Shown: positions 34,118 through 45,704 of the stretch, in pieces | How positions within the stretch are numbered: the first letter of the stretch is position 1 | Layout: each line of letters starts with the position of its first letter | From: Orientallactaga sibirica | Taxonomy: Eukaryota > Chordata > Mammalia > Rodentia > Dipodidae | Length of the DNA: 64,000 nt | Assembly: GCA_036365145.1 (NCBI GenBank) | Contig: JAEOAD010000018.1 | Coordinates: 10,000,001 to 10,064,000, forward strand | Direction of reading: 5' to 3' | The notes under the pieces: generated by a model | Told to the model about the DNA's origin: nothing | Seen by the model: the letters and a program-made list of their open reading frames with translations, nothing else | Database searches by the model: none | Made by a program: the position numbers and the translations under genes

Positions 34118-34835
34118 GATTATATATGGTAGTCCCTTCCATATATGTAGGTTATTTATAGTCCCAGATCCACACTGAACACCTGAAGCCACAGAGAGAT
34201 TTGAACCATATATATACTGTTTATTCATTACACATAGATACACAAAGTTAATGTCTTCCATATTAACACAGCAGTACAATGCACAATAACTGCAGATTTT
34301 ATAGCTGAGCTGCATCAGCAAAACTAGCACAAATTTCTCTTTTCTTTCCTTATAACTTGATGGACATAAGACTAATTCTTAAAATAGAACAAAGTAATCT
34401 TTACATATAATGCTTTCTCTCCTTATTAAGTTAGCAAACTTCATATTTGCATTCACAGTTTCATTCTCATATATCCAAATTAGAAGTGTCACTACACTTG
34501 TACTTTGGAGACACTGTTAAGTAAAATAATGGTTACCTGAGCATGCGTATTATAATGCTATGTTAGTCAATCTGGTCCTACAGTTATCTTAACTTCAGTT
34601 AAGTGACTGACCGAAGGGTGATAAATGCAGTGTGAATACCTTAGACCAATGGATGGTTCCTATTGCAAACAATACAGAAAGAGACAGAGTAAAATTCAGT
34701 CGTGCTACTTAGTCTGCCATGCAATTTAAAACTTATGACTTGTTTATTTCTGGAATTTTTTTATCTAAAAACTTCAGGTATGGTTGACCATTGGCTACTG
34801 AAATCATGGAAAGAAAAACTGGGCACTTATTCACA
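34118..34835. mobile_element. Tigger-like (TcMar) DNA transposon relic
   Basis: The left end GGTAGTCCCTTCCATATATG and the right-end sequence CTGGAATTTTTTATCTAAAAA, GGTATGGTTGACCATTGGCTA, CTGAAATCATGGAAAGAAAAA match decayed Tigger-type inverted termini (GTAGTCCCCCCTTATCC... family). There is no transposase frame, so it is an internally deleted non-autonomous copy. Confidence 0.6.
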
Positions 34836-34879
34836 GCCCTGCATTGCTCAGCATGCCCATTTTTCTGAGTTCTAATTCA

Positions 34880-35117
34880 AAAACTGTAATGTTTCCATTT
34901 CTCTTTCTTTCTCTTCTCTGGGTGTCAGAAGAAACTCTAAGCATGTCTGCTCTGACACTTGGCATTTTCCACCCTTAGACTCTCAACCCCAAACCCCTGA
35001 ACCTAAAAGCTTCTCTCTCTTTCTTTTGGGGACCCATCCTATTATCTTGGGAGTTTTTCTACATTTTCCTTAATAAAATCTACTTTTGCACTCCAAAAAA
35101 AAAAAAAAAAAATTAAA
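34880..35117 (+). other. Candidate retroposed transcript 3' end with poly(A)
   Basis: A TTCCTTAATAAAATCTACTTT segment has an AATAAA signal about 15-20 nt before an 18-nt poly(A) tract (35096-35113). This is the layout of a reverse-transcribed polyadenylated RNA. The upstream sequence (GGGGACCCATCCTATTATCT) also resembles the R/polyadenylation region of some LTRs. The 5' limit and the source are unknown. Confidence 0.35.
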
Positions 35118-35620
35118 AAAAGAGGAAAGAAGAGAAAGATGAAGGGAAGGATGTGCAAAGAAGGACAGCAATATATTTCAAATCTCTTCACCAAAGAACA
35201 CCAATTAGTAAAATACCCTGCTTGAATGGCCCTTTTCTTTGTAATCCCTCAGCATAACTCCTGTCTCATTCTTTTCTTCCATCCCTGCTTCTAGCTTTCT
35301 TACCCACTTGGTTCTGAATCATTACCTGTGCCCTGACCTTTAGACCTTTGGACTTGAATCCATCAAGCCTCCCTTGAGAGTCTGTCAAATTCAGATTTCA
35401 AAGTTGATCTTTTTCTTTCTTAGCACTCATATTTCCCCCTCCCCAGCCAATCTCCTCTTAGCATTTCCCACCCATTCCACATTTGCATTCCAACTTTGAC
35501 AAGGCCTGTCGTTAGTCCAAGAAAAAAAAGAGAGAAATGTGCACACTCAACAGCATTTATTTATTTTGCTACGTGTGCTAACTGAAGAGCACACAAACAA
35601 AATTCAATATCACTTCAAAA

Positions 35621-35668
<48 letters not shown>

Positions 35669-37094
35669 GCTTCCAGCAATTTTCAAGAATAACAATTGGG
35701 TCTCCATGGGGGTGGAAGATAGGTAGAGTTTGAGCCTCTCCTTTCTCCTTTTGCAATTGGTTATTCTAGGTGGAGAAGGTGGATAAAATGACTATAGCAG
35801 CATGATCCTGGCCCACTTATAGCTTCTGTTATGAAACTCAGTTGCATAAGCTATAAGAGCAAATAACATATTCCCAGGAACACAACCTTGTGAATCAGCT
35901 CCTTTTAGATTCACTTCTTCATATGCTTCTGAAGTGGCTCATTTAAATTTTAATAGAAAATGTTCAATGTGGGGTACAAATAGAGGCAATGAAAATAACA
36001 CTGTTTATCCCCAAGATAAAATTATGTTTGTAGAGAATGAGGAAGAGAAGGAGAAATAATTTCTTTCAAACAAACCTTCTCTGTCCCACCTCATAAAAGC
36101 TGGACAAAATAATACAAACTCTATTGTACTAACAAAAGCAATGATGGACATTTAGAGACTCACTGTCCTTTTTTATATAGCTCTTTAGAAAATGAAATAG
36201 GAGATTGTCCTTTGGGAAAAGTGAGAAAAGTTTTGCCATTGTTGGGAGTAAGCTCGGGGAGAAAGGAAGAGGATACAGGATGGTGTGGTAGGAATGCCTT
36301 TCTTAGGCTTGGGAATTAAAGAAAAGATCGGGAGTCAGATGCAAGTTTCCACTTATTAGCTGGATTGTCATGAAAAGGGCATTAATAGTTCTGGGATAGA
36401 GACTACCAGTGCTAGTGTAGCACCTGTGCACAGTACTGCCATGAAGGGGAAAGCAAAAAGGCGAGTAGTCACTTGTCTAGTCTGCTTTTCTCCAGCAAAT
36501 TAAATTTCACCACTCTTTGCCCTTTCCAGACTAGGAGTTGGCTGAGCTGAGCCCATGGGTCACATCTAGCCAGCTTCTTGTGTTGAAAGACAGTTTTACT
36601 GGAAGACAGTCAAGTCCATTACTTTCATGCTACAGTGTAGAATGTTGCAGTAGTTGCAAAAGACCATATGGTATAGCTAGCCTATATTTATTTTTTAAAT
36701 TTTTCTGAAAAAGCTTACCAACCCTTGTTCCAGACAGTTGTGAAATTTAGGTGTCATCGCAAGCAAACCCTTCTTTTTCACTTATGTGTAATCAGTTGCT
36801 AGATCCTGTGGATTCTACCTTCAAAACATCTCTTACATCTTTTTGCATCTCTCCAAGTCGTCAGGCACTGCTGTGGTTCCAGCAACCATTAATTACTGCA
36901 GTTGCCTCTTAGAGTGTTCCACAGCCACTTAAGCTTTTCTTACTGGAATGCATGTGCACACATACACATCTACACATACACATGCACACACTTCTAAAAT
37001 GCAAACCATGCATGGCCCTACTGAACCATGTATTCACCTCCTAGTTTTTACTTTAGCATACTTTCCTGGCATTTTTTTGGGGGTGGGGGTAGCA

Positions 37095-37132
<38 letters not shown>

Positions 37133-37756
37133 TATTTTAGAAGGTGGTCAACTTGCTCTGTCATCAGGGACTACTCATGTGACTGCTTTAGCAATGATTC
37201 TTTACTGCCTCCACCCTTCCCCTTGGATAACTTTTACTCTCCCACAGGCTAAAAACTAACTCATCTGCTCAGGTAAATCATCCTGACTTTGGTTCTTCTC
37301 TTCCCACCTAAGCCATGTCAGATGCCCTGAATTACATTCCCATGGCTCCCATTATAATTGGTAGTAAAATTGTTATGCTGTGCTTGCTTGTTTAGCAAGT
37401 ACAAAAGTTCTTTAGGGCCTAGAAACACTATGTCCATTGCCAGCTGTTTGTTTCTAGCACACAGCCCATGCCTTTGCAACAAACAATATAGAGTAGTGGC
37501 TAAAAGGGACATAACCCCTAGGTTGTTTGAATTGAAATCTTTCTGTTATTTACCACTTACATAACCAAACCATTTAATATCCTTTAGTCTCAGTCTATAC
37601 ATATTGTAAAAGAGGATTAATCATGTATAATATAAAAGAACATCAAAATCATACAGCATTAAGAGCATGAGATTATTTAAGACATGGAAAAACTGTAAAT
37701 GATACATGAGCATTTTCTATGGCAATTGTGGGAGGTTTCAAGTAAAGCTAGAATCA
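35118..37756. other. Mostly unique sequence with simple repeats, MIR trace at the end
   Basis: No gene is recognised. It contains (GAAA)n at 35619-35667 and poly(T) at about 37100-37130. About 37490-37640 (GAATTGAAATCTTTCTGTTA, ACCATTTAATATCCTTTAGTC) resembles a reversed MIR. The interval near 36940-36990 is CA-rich. Confidence 0.4.
35619..35667. repeat. (GAAA)n microsatellite
   Basis: About 12 GAAA units. Confidence 0.95.
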
Positions 37757-37758
37757 GG

Positions 37759-37832
37759 ACTGGGGACGTAGCTTAGTGGTAGAGTGTGTACCTAGCAATT
37801 GAGTTTGATTTCCATCACAGAAAGAGGAAAAA
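37759..37832 (+). mobile_element. ID-type SINE (tRNA-Ala/BC1-related)
   Basis: GGGGACGTAGCTTAGTGGTAG is the ID box A region, and GAGTTTGATTTCCATCACAG is a decayed box B/3' end, followed by an A-rich tail. It is about 74 bp, the usual ID length. Confidence 0.85.
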
Positions 37833-40352
37833 GGTAGAATGGAGGTATGATTATTTCTCCCTTTCATTTCCAAGTATTTGGGTATTATGTAACTTTATCT
37901 GAAGTCCCATGTTCCATAACACTAGACTGCTTGACTTTGACCCAAATTGTCCTGCATTGTACTCTTCTTTATTTCTTCACTGCCTATTCTCTTATCATCC
38001 CTGGTCACCTCACTGAATTCTACTGATCAACTAAAGCTCCTTTTAAATGCCACCTTCACCCCAAAGCTAGCTGTTCCTTCTGTTCCTGTCTTCTCTCTTG
38101 GACAACCAAATTATATCAACTACCTTTCTTCTATACTGTAATGAGAGTCAATGGATGGATGGATGGATGGAGATAGAAGATAGATATAACACTACTTCCT
38201 GACTTATATAATATTATTCCAAATTGTTTTAATTCAGTGGTGCCTGCAAAGAGTGATTAAAATTGTTACTACTTCAAGAGTCTCCAAATATTGTGTTTAT
38301 ACTTTGGTATAATGATAGATAGTGATATTTTTGTTTTGTTGTTCTTAGTAATTTCTTCACATATTCTCTAGGAAATTTTAATCTATTAGAAATAAGAACC
38401 ATATCTTACTCACTTTGGAATGGCCTAAGTGTTTTGTCTCCTCTACAAGCAGTAAGTGCTCATGAAATGCTTATTAATTTGCTCCTGGTGATTGGATCAT
38501 TTCTGTGCTACTACAACAAAGTAAGCTTTTGGGCAAACGCTTGTGGAATTGTGCCAAGATAACACTGTACCTTTTCTATTCATTCCTTGATTTTTAAAAT
38601 TCAATTTCAAATGGCAGCAGCAGCAAAACTCAACCCAAGGTGGATGAGGCTTTGCCACTTCTTTAGTCAGAAGGAAATACCTGCCAGCTGACTCTGACTT
38701 TACCAGTGAACTTCCCCTTAGACCTTCTGGACAAGGTCTGAACTATGCATCATCTTTTCAGAAAGGAGCCTCCAGCACACAGTAGGTTCAAATTTCAAAC
38801 ACCCTACTCTATTGCTGAAGTGGTATATTGTCATAGTGAGAGTACTGTGCCTTTGGAAAGATCACCCTGAAGGAAATGGGAGATAAAAGGAAATGAGACC
38901 ATAAGCAGAAAGTTATGAAAATAGTCAATCATCCAAGTGAGAAGAAATGAATGTCTGAACTAAGTTAGTAATGGGAAAGGAGAATAGGAAAGAAATGAGA
39001 GAGACATTAAGGGAAGCAAATGGCCCAGAAAAGTGATTGGGTGAGCTTCCAATTTAACCAGCCATGGTAGCCTGGTGATCTGTAAAACACTGTGATGTAG
39101 TAGCAGAGAAAATGGCCTTTATGGATCAAAGCCCCCACCAAAATAGCCTGGAGATGATGACATGGAAGTTGAATCCTCAATGACAGAGTGAACAGCAGTG
39201 GGTCCAATGGGGAGATGTGACTGGAAGGCCTGCAGAGGGAACGTCAGAAATCTCAGTGAGTCCTGCAGCCATCCTCATGCCAAGACTGGTAAGAAATATG
39301 GGGTGGGTGTCTGTTACACTTTATCTATCCTGCAGTCTATCTTTTTTCTGAGGAATCAAACCATTGTAAACCAGGAACAGTGGCCACCTTCTTATCCTGG
39401 ATACCCATGAACAAACAGCTGAGCTCATATATGGCATTTATCAGTTGGTTCAAGTCTGAAAACTGGACTTAAAAAATCAACTAGAACCATTGAAAATATT
39501 TGGATGATTTATGCTCAGGCATTAGGATTAGGTGTTTTGTTTTGTTAGAATTAATGTACTTGACTTTCCCCCTCCTTGGTCTGCCTCCCCCGCTCTAGAG
39601 CTCCTATCATTCTCAGTTGTGTGTAATAAAAACTCAATGCCAACTAGCTTAAGAGCTTAAGACAAAAAAAGCATTTAGCCTGGTTCCCAGGCTAGATTTC
39701 CTCCCACTATACCCTACTAACTTTATCACCCTTGTAGAGACTTCAGCAGAGTTGTGTAATGCAGATGATACATCCTTTCTGAGAAAAGCAATTTGTTTTG
39801 CTAATTACACAACTGCCCCCTCATCATTGCTGTTCTGCTACCACTTCACACAATTTTTTAAAGGCAGTATCCAAGATTATGCACTTATATTGCATACACA
39901 TATGCCATGCCCTGGTAAAGTGCTGCTGGCTTTGATCAGTGGCTGTTTCTATAGTTCCCTTCCCTTTCTGAGCTGAACATTTCAAGGGGAAAATTAGTCT
40001 TAGAATTGGACAAAGATTAGAAATGAACAACTAACACACTGTGGTTGTAAAGCTGACAAATGCTATCAAGTAAAAAGTCATATTTTCTACATTGAAGGCG
40101 CTGATGTGCTAGACCCCAGGTTTTCAGGAGAGTGAGACAAAGCATGGACATAAGTACTGAATTATAAGACAAACCCAATCTGTCATGCTCCAACTACTTT
40201 TTCTAACATCTGCTCCAAGTTCAGGTAAGCATAGTTAGATCTAGGGTGAAGACTCTGTCTTCTGAGTGTGGGTTTTTGTAGAACTATAGAAAAGCATATT
40301 TAGTAATTGGTTAGAGTGATTTAGGTATAAATATTTATCTTTTGCTGGGCAT
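37833..40352. other. Mostly unique sequence, possible L2 fragment
   Basis: About 37950-38130 (CAACTAAAGCTCCTTTTAAAT, GCCACCTTCACCCCAAAGC) has the look of an L2 3' end in plus orientation. A short (ATGG)n lies near 38152-38172. No exon or gene was recognised. Confidence 0.4.
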
Positions 40353-40703
40353 GTGTGATGATTTGAATATAAATGCATGTCCCTCATAGACTTAGGTATT
40401 TTATAATTAATATTAAACTTCCCTCTTAACTCTTCAACAGAAAGATTCCTGCAGGAAGAGGTGTGTCACTGTGGCAGATCTTGAGTCCAACCCTACTGGG
40501 TGTATGAGAGCCAGTTTGAGCTCTGTCTATTTGTGCTTGTTGGTCTTGGTTATTTTCTCTTTCCCATGGATGTATGAAGGTGAGCCAACTTTTTCTGCAA
40601 TGACGAAACTTTCTCTGGAACATGTAAGCCTAAAATAAACCCTTTCCTCCAATAAGCTGCTTCTGGTTAGATATTTCCCACCAATGAAAAAGTAACTGCA
40701 ACA
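40353..40703 (+). mobile_element. MaLR-type 5' LTR
   Basis: Starts TGTGATGATTTGAATATAAA and ends AAAGTAACTGCAACA (TG...CA). It carries AATAAACCCTTTCCTCC as the polyadenylation region, and AAGCTGCTTCTGGTTAGATA. It is about 350 bp, as usual for MaLR LTRs. Internal sequence follows, so this is the 5' LTR. Confidence 0.85.
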
Positions 40704-41689
40704 GAACATTGGTACCAGGGAAGTGAAGTTGTTGCTGTGACAAATCATCCCATGTGGATTTTGGTACTTTAGGCTGGAGAAGCCTTGCAGTGCTGTAAGC
40801 AGAGCTTGATGGGATATTCTGATGAGAGTTTGAACATGCTAAATGAGAGGATTGTAGCTGTGAAGACTTGGCTTGTGAACTTTTAAAAGAGAAGGAGAGA
40901 TCTTTGTTGGAACTGGACTATTGGTGAAAATGCTGGTTATATCCTGCCCTTGTCCTGAGAATTTAATCAAATTTGAGTTTAAAAGTAATGGATGGGTGTG
41001 CTTGATGGAAATATAAAGCAGAAAGATATAAGAGATGTACAGTTTATCACAGGAAAAATTCAAGCAAGTTTGGCACAGTGACTGAGTTTAGGTTACTGAA
41101 GCTGTAATTGTTAAGCATGTTCTGATGTGCACATGGTTCCAGGAGCCACTTTACTGCATTACATTCCTTGTAATTGTCTCTATTACCACAGAGATATATA
41201 AATAGGCACACAGTGATATGGGGCATGCAGTGAGCATGTACCTAGTTTATGGATATTAGGGACAGTGTCTGAAAGTAGATGAAGAAAATAAACTGAGGAA
41301 ACTTTTCTAAGCAGAACAAGAAAACATAGAATGAGAAAGAACAAGGAACCTTTAGGGAATTGCCATTGGTCAGCATGGATCTAAAATCTTCTGAAAGGGG
41401 CATGGAAGATTAGGCAGAAGACATGTGTAATACAGCTGGCGGTACATCTTATGTGCTAGGGCAGACTCCATAGATACTGGGAGAGGCTGAATGATTTGAC
41501 ACTATCTAATTGCATGATCACATAAGTCTATTAAAAACTCACATTGGAAAAAAATCCTGAGGGCAGACTGAAATGGATTGATACCAGTGGCAGACTCACT
41601 ACAGTCATGACTGCAAAGTGCATTACAATGCCAGTCATGGTACTGGACAGGAGAAAGTAGATTGAAAAGACACTTTAAGGAGGTGTAGC
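40704..41689 (+). mobile_element. MaLR-type internal region, 5' part
   Basis: Directly after the LTR comes GAACATTGGTACCAGGGAAG, which fits the tRNA-Leu-type primer binding site known for ERVL/MaLR elements. Downstream blocks GGCTGGAGAAGCCTTGCAGT, TCTTTGTTGGAACTGGACTA and TAGGGAATTGCCATTGGTCAG, ATGGATCTAAAATCTTCTG are familiar from MaLR internal sequences. There is no open gag- or pol-like frame, as expected for a non-autonomous family. No 3' LTR follows in the same orientation. Confidence 0.7.
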
Positions 41690-42225
41690 ATTATTTTCTG
41701 TTTGTTTGGACAAGATAACAAGATAACTGTAAAGAAAGGGTTTGGGGCTGGAGAGATGGCTTAGCAGTTAAGGTGCTTGCCTGCAAAGCCAGAGGATTCT
41801 GGTCTGATTCTCCAGGACCCACCTAAGCCAGATGCACAAAGGGGCACATGCATCTGGAGTTTGTTTGCAGTAGCTGGTAGCCCTGGCGTACCCATTCTCA
41901 CTTTCTCTGCTTCTTTCTCTCTCTCAAATAAATAAATATAATATATTTTTAAAACCGAAAGGGTTTGTTTTGAATTACAGTTTTGAGGGGAAATAACCAT
42001 TATAGCAGAGACAGCATGACAGGAGACGACAGCTGGTTCACATCTGCACATCAGTAGGGAGGAAGTAGAAAAGTGCTAAAGCATGGACTATAACACCCCA
42101 AGACCTGCCCCCCAGTGACACACTTCCCCCAACAAAGCTCCACCTCCTAAAGGTGCCACCAATTTAGGATTAAGTATTCAAACACAGGGGTTTGTGGGGG
42201 ATATTTCACATTCAGACCACTATTA
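41690..42225 (-). mobile_element. MaLR-type LTR, minus strand, split by a SINE
   Basis: The reversed LTR reads GATAACTGTAAAGAAAGGGT, then after the SINE at 41745-41956 resumes with GTTTTGAATTACAGTTTTGAG, CCCCCCAGTGACACACTTCC, CTCCACCTCCTAAAGGTGCC and TTTGTGGGGGATATTTCACA. It is an older subfamily than the LTR at 43604. Confidence 0.65.
41745..41956 (+). mobile_element. tRNA-derived SINE
   Basis: GGGCTGGAGAGATGGCTTAG, AAGCCAGATGCACAAAGGGG, TCTGGAGTTTGTTTGCAGTA, CT-rich stretch and AAATAAATAAATATA tail. Target-site duplication GAAAGGGTTTG at 41734-41744 and 41957-41967. Confidence 0.95.
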
Positions 42226-43154
42226 GCAGTTAATACTAAGATTCAGTGACTGGCAAATATCAAAGATAAAGGGGAAGGAGGAGTGAACTTTGTTGATGGT
42301 GACATCACTTTCTATCATAAGAAATAAAAAAGGGGTAATGGGTTGGGTTTGGAGATGATAAGTATAAATAAATATTTCATTAATTACCGAGAATCTTGTA
42401 TAGTTTTTATTCTGAATGTGCAGACATCTACCTATTAGTCATAACTTTGGGAATTCAAGTCTATAACACATGAGAGAAGAAAGAAGGGAACTAATACTGA
42501 TTCATGCTCTAAGCATGCTATGTTAAGGGGATTAGGTAACTGGGCCAACGTCTCAGGGTCAATGCCTTAGAACCTCTGACTTCAGGTTATACTTCCTTCT
42601 TATCCTCTGGTTGCAGAGGCAAGCTGATCTCTATATATCTCAACTTCTCCCTTCATTACCTGTCTGACCTTTGGAAATTTACTTAACCACCTTAATTCCA
42701 GCAGCTGTCAGAAGGGAATTAAAATCATAATGCCAGCTCTCCTTAATTCAAACAAGAGTCTCTGAGTGCAGCCTTTGCAAGTGAAAGGGGCTTAGAAAAT
42801 ATGAGTATTTATATGAAAGGCCCAAATTACCCCTAGAGTATTACTTAAAGAGATACTCCTGAAGTTCAGCAAGGATTTTTTTTAATTTGGTGACTTCCTC
42901 TAATAGTCTATTAGAATGAGTTCTCTATTAAATAAAGTATACATTTTAGTACTATATAAATATTTCTATACAACTAGAGAAGGAAAAAGGATGAGAGGAT
43001 GATTCTTAAGAAGGGGAGAATAGAGGGTAGGGTAGTAGGTATAGAAGATATGATTGAGGTATGGTATAGAAATAGAGAAATATCATAAGAAAACTCTTTA
43101 ATATGTATAACAAATTTAATTAAAAATTATAATTAAAAAGTATTATTTTTAGCT
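42226..43154. other. Mostly unique sequence, MIR-like patch
   Basis: About 42650-42740 (GACCTTTGGAAATTTACTTA, GGGAATTAAAATCATAATGC) is MIR-like in reverse. The rest is AT-rich without a recognised element. Confidence 0.4.
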
Positions 43155-43262
43155 TTTGTTTTTCTTTTTTTCAAGATAGTATCACATGTAGCCCAGGCTA
43201 TCCTTGAATTCATTCCTGATCCTCCTGTCTCCACTTCCAAAATTCTGAGATTATAGGTAGTA
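43155..43262 (-). mobile_element. Old B1-like (7SL-derived) fragment, minus strand
   Basis: TTTTTTTCAAGATAGTATCA, GTAGCCCAGGCTATCCTTGA, TGATCCTCCTGTCTCCACTTC, GAGATTATAGGTAGTA. It abuts the LTR that starts at 43263. Confidence 0.7.
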
Positions 43263-43592
43263 TGGTAGTTTGAATATATGTCCCCAATATATTCAGTGTT
43301 TTATTAGTTTGTAGTTTGCATCTGCAGCCACCTGGCTGGAGGCAGTGTCACTGGGTGGATCTGAAGGTGTGATGGGGGCTTTGAGATTTCAATCTAAAGG
43401 TATGCAAAGTGTTCCTAGCTGGAGTTCCTGAGGTGTGTTGTGCTGTGTGGCTTTTGGCTTGTGTTTTTTTCTCTTTGTGTTAGGTCCTGTAAAAGCAGGC
43501 CAGTTTCTTCTACCATTATGGGACTTCCCCAGGATCTGTAAACTTCAATAAATTCCTTCCTCCATAACTTTGCCTGGTCTGAAAGTCCATCG
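43263..43592 (+). mobile_element. MaLR-type LTR (second family), solo
   Basis: TGGTAGTTTGAATATATGTC, AATATATTCAGTGTTTTATTA, TCTGCAGCCACCTGGCTGGAG, GCTGGAGTTCCTGAGGTGTG, TTCAATAAATTCCTTCCTCC. It aligns throughout with the LTR at 52087-52447. No internal sequence lies on either side. Confidence 0.8.
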
Positions 43593-43603
43593 GTACTACC
43601 ATG

Positions 43604-43962
43604 CTGTTGCAGTTACCTTTTCATTACTGACACAAATACCAGGACAGAAGCAGCTTGTGGGAGGAAAGGGTTTATTTCAGATTTACAGATTCAGAGGAAG
43701 TTCCATCAGGGCAGAAGAAACTAGCTCACTTCCATACATCCATAACAGAGAAAGAAGAGGGCAGGGGGAGAGGAAGAAACCAACAAGCATGAACATCCAG
43801 AGCTCAAACTGGCTCTTATACCCCAGTAGGGCTGGACTCAAAATTGGTCCCCAGTGAAATGCCTCCTCCAGCAGGGATCTGCATGCTGGAGACTTAATAA
43901 GGAAGTTACATCTTAATCAAAAATACATGAGTCCATAGGGGACATACATTTACATTCAAACC
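43604..43962 (-). mobile_element. MaLR-type 3' LTR, minus strand
   Basis: The reverse complement matches the LTR at 40353-40703 over its full length, including GGAGGAAAGGGTTTATTTCA (the reversed polyadenylation region), CATACATCCATAACAGAGAA and CAGCTCAAACTGGCTCTTAT-like sequence. Internal sequence lies on its right, which is upstream in element orientation, so this is the 3' LTR. Confidence 0.85.
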
Positions 43963-44369
43963 AATGCATTTTGCCCCTGGTCCCCATAGACTTATGACCA
44001 TCTCACAGTGCAAATTACTCTCAGTCCAACTGCAAAGGTCCCCATAGTTTTTACCAACCTTAACATTATTCAAAAGTCCAAAGTCTCCTCTCTCTTTCTC
44101 CCTCTCTCTCTCCCTTTTTCTAACAAACAAACAAACAAAAAAATAAAGTCCTGGAGAGATAGCTTCATGGTTAAGGTACTTGCTGGAAAAGCCAAAGGAC
44201 CCAGGTTTGATTCCCCAGGACCCATGTAAGCCAGAGGCCCAAGGTGGCACATGCATCTGGACTTTGCAGTGGCTGGAAGCCCCTGCATGCCCACTCTGTT
44301 ACTCTCTCTCTCTCTTTCTGTCTCTCTCTCTCTCTCTCTGTATCTGCCTCTTTCTTGCTGTCTCTCAAA

Positions 44370-44404
<35 letters not shown>

Positions 44405-44880
44405 AATATTAAAAACAAAAAAGTCCAAAGTCTCATCTGAGATTCAAGACTGTCTCTTAAATAAAAAATCAAAACACAAGTGATATACTTCCAACACATA
44501 ATGTCACAGAATAAACACTCCCATTGCAAAAAAAAAAAAAAAATGGCATAACAAAGAGAGACTGGACCAATGCAAAAATCTATAATCAGTAGGTAAACAT
44601 CTGCAGTTCCAAGTCCATCATCTAAAGCAAAGATGACTTCTCTGGGCTCCAATTCTGCCCCTCCAGGTGGGCTGAGCAGTCCAGGGAAAACTCCATCCTG
44701 AGCCAGTAGCTCTCTATGGCAGCCATTCCACAGACATGCTATATCCAAGCCATCTTTAGGTCTACACTGCACACCATGGTTCATCTTTATAGCTCCATAC
44801 AATGGCCTTATGTGTCTTACATATAAAGATGTCAACCCTGCTTTACATTACTAAAAAGAAACTCTAAGAATGTCTGGAAT
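43963..44880 (-). mobile_element. MaLR-type internal region, 3' part, minus strand
   Basis: Next to the LTR the plus strand reads TTTTGCCCCTGGTCCCCATA, the complement of a purine-rich tract typical just before a 3' LTR. Further blocks (CTTATGACCATCTCACAGTG, AAGTCCAAAGTCTCATCTGAG, ACTTCCAACACATAATGTCAC) are known MaLR internal sequence in reverse. A SINE is inserted at 44088-44418. The 156-codon minus-strand open frame at 44365-44835 is a by-product of this element and the SINE tail. Confidence 0.7.
44088..44418 (+). mobile_element. tRNA-derived SINE with an extra 5' CT/A-rich tail segment
   Basis: A perfect 16-bp target-site duplication AAAAGTCCAAAGTCTC (44072-44087, 44419-44434) encloses two parts. 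First is a CT-rich stretch plus AACAAACAAACAAACAAAAA (44088-44145), which looks like the tail of a second SINE. Then comes a full SINE from TCCTGGAGAGATAGCTTCAT to the (CT)n and (AAAT)n tail. The insertion may be a truncated SINE dimer. Confidence 0.85.
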
Positions 44881-44984
44881 GGTCTGCAATTGTCACTTTC
44901 AAATGTAGATAAGGTTAATTGACACCTTTATGCTTATACCTTTCTATCCTTATACTTGTAGGAAGAGTATGTGTTGGTTTCTTA

Positions 44985-45400
44985 TGGCTGCTATAACAAA
45001 ATGCTACAAACCAGTTAGTTGACAGCATCAGAAATTTATGCCTTCACAAATCTGGAAGCCTAGGATCTTCTATCAAGATGACAGCTGGACCATGCTCCCT
45101 CTGAAGCTTATAGCAGACAGTTGGTTCCTCACTTCCTTCAGCTTTCAGTGACTCTGGATGTTCTTAGTTAAGGCTTTACTAATCTCTCCATTGTGGTCAC
45201 ATGTTTGCCTGTTCATCTCTGTGTGTATTTTATATGTGCAATTTCAATTGGTCCATTTAAATAATCTATGATAATTTCCTCATCTCAAGATATTTAATTA
45301 TACTTGTAAAGGCTCTTTATCCAGATAAGGACACATCCCTATGTTTCAAGAATTAGGACATGGACATCTTTTCTGGAAGGTCACCACTGACCCCATGATA
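44985..45400 (-). mobile_element. Ancient MaLR (MLT1-like) LTR, minus strand
   Basis: GGTTTCTTATGGCTGCTATAA, AAAATGCTACAAACCAGTTAG, AGAAATTTATGCCTTCACAAA, TCTGGAAGCCTAGGATCTTC are the usual reversed start of MLT1-type LTRs. AAATAATCTATGATAATTTC and GGACACATCCCTATGTTTCA continue the match with decay. Confidence 0.65.
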
Positions 45401-45689
45401 GTTGTTATACTATCTCCCTCAGTTTTTCATATTTATATTGTAATTATTTAGGATGATATGTAAACCTTTCAGAATAGTATCTGGCAGGCAATAAATATTC
45501 AATAAATCACAGCTGTTATTTTCAACAGGGTATTTGGTGATGAAAAGCTTAGAGGTTTGCACAAATACCATGCTTAATTCATATTTTCCTATTTAAGGAC
45601 ATATATTTCTTGGGTAAAAAAGATAGACACACTTGATATGTGTTGCTAACAGCAAGTTTAAATATTTTATTCTAGATAATCTTTATTCT
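45401..45689. other. Unique sequence, nothing recognised
   Basis: No recognisable element. Confidence 0.4.
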
Positions 45690-45704
45690 AAAAAGAAAAT
45701 TCAA

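Noticed and set aside
44365..44835. 156-codon minus-strand open frame
   Set aside because: It is made of MaLR internal sequence plus the SINE tail. Not a gene.
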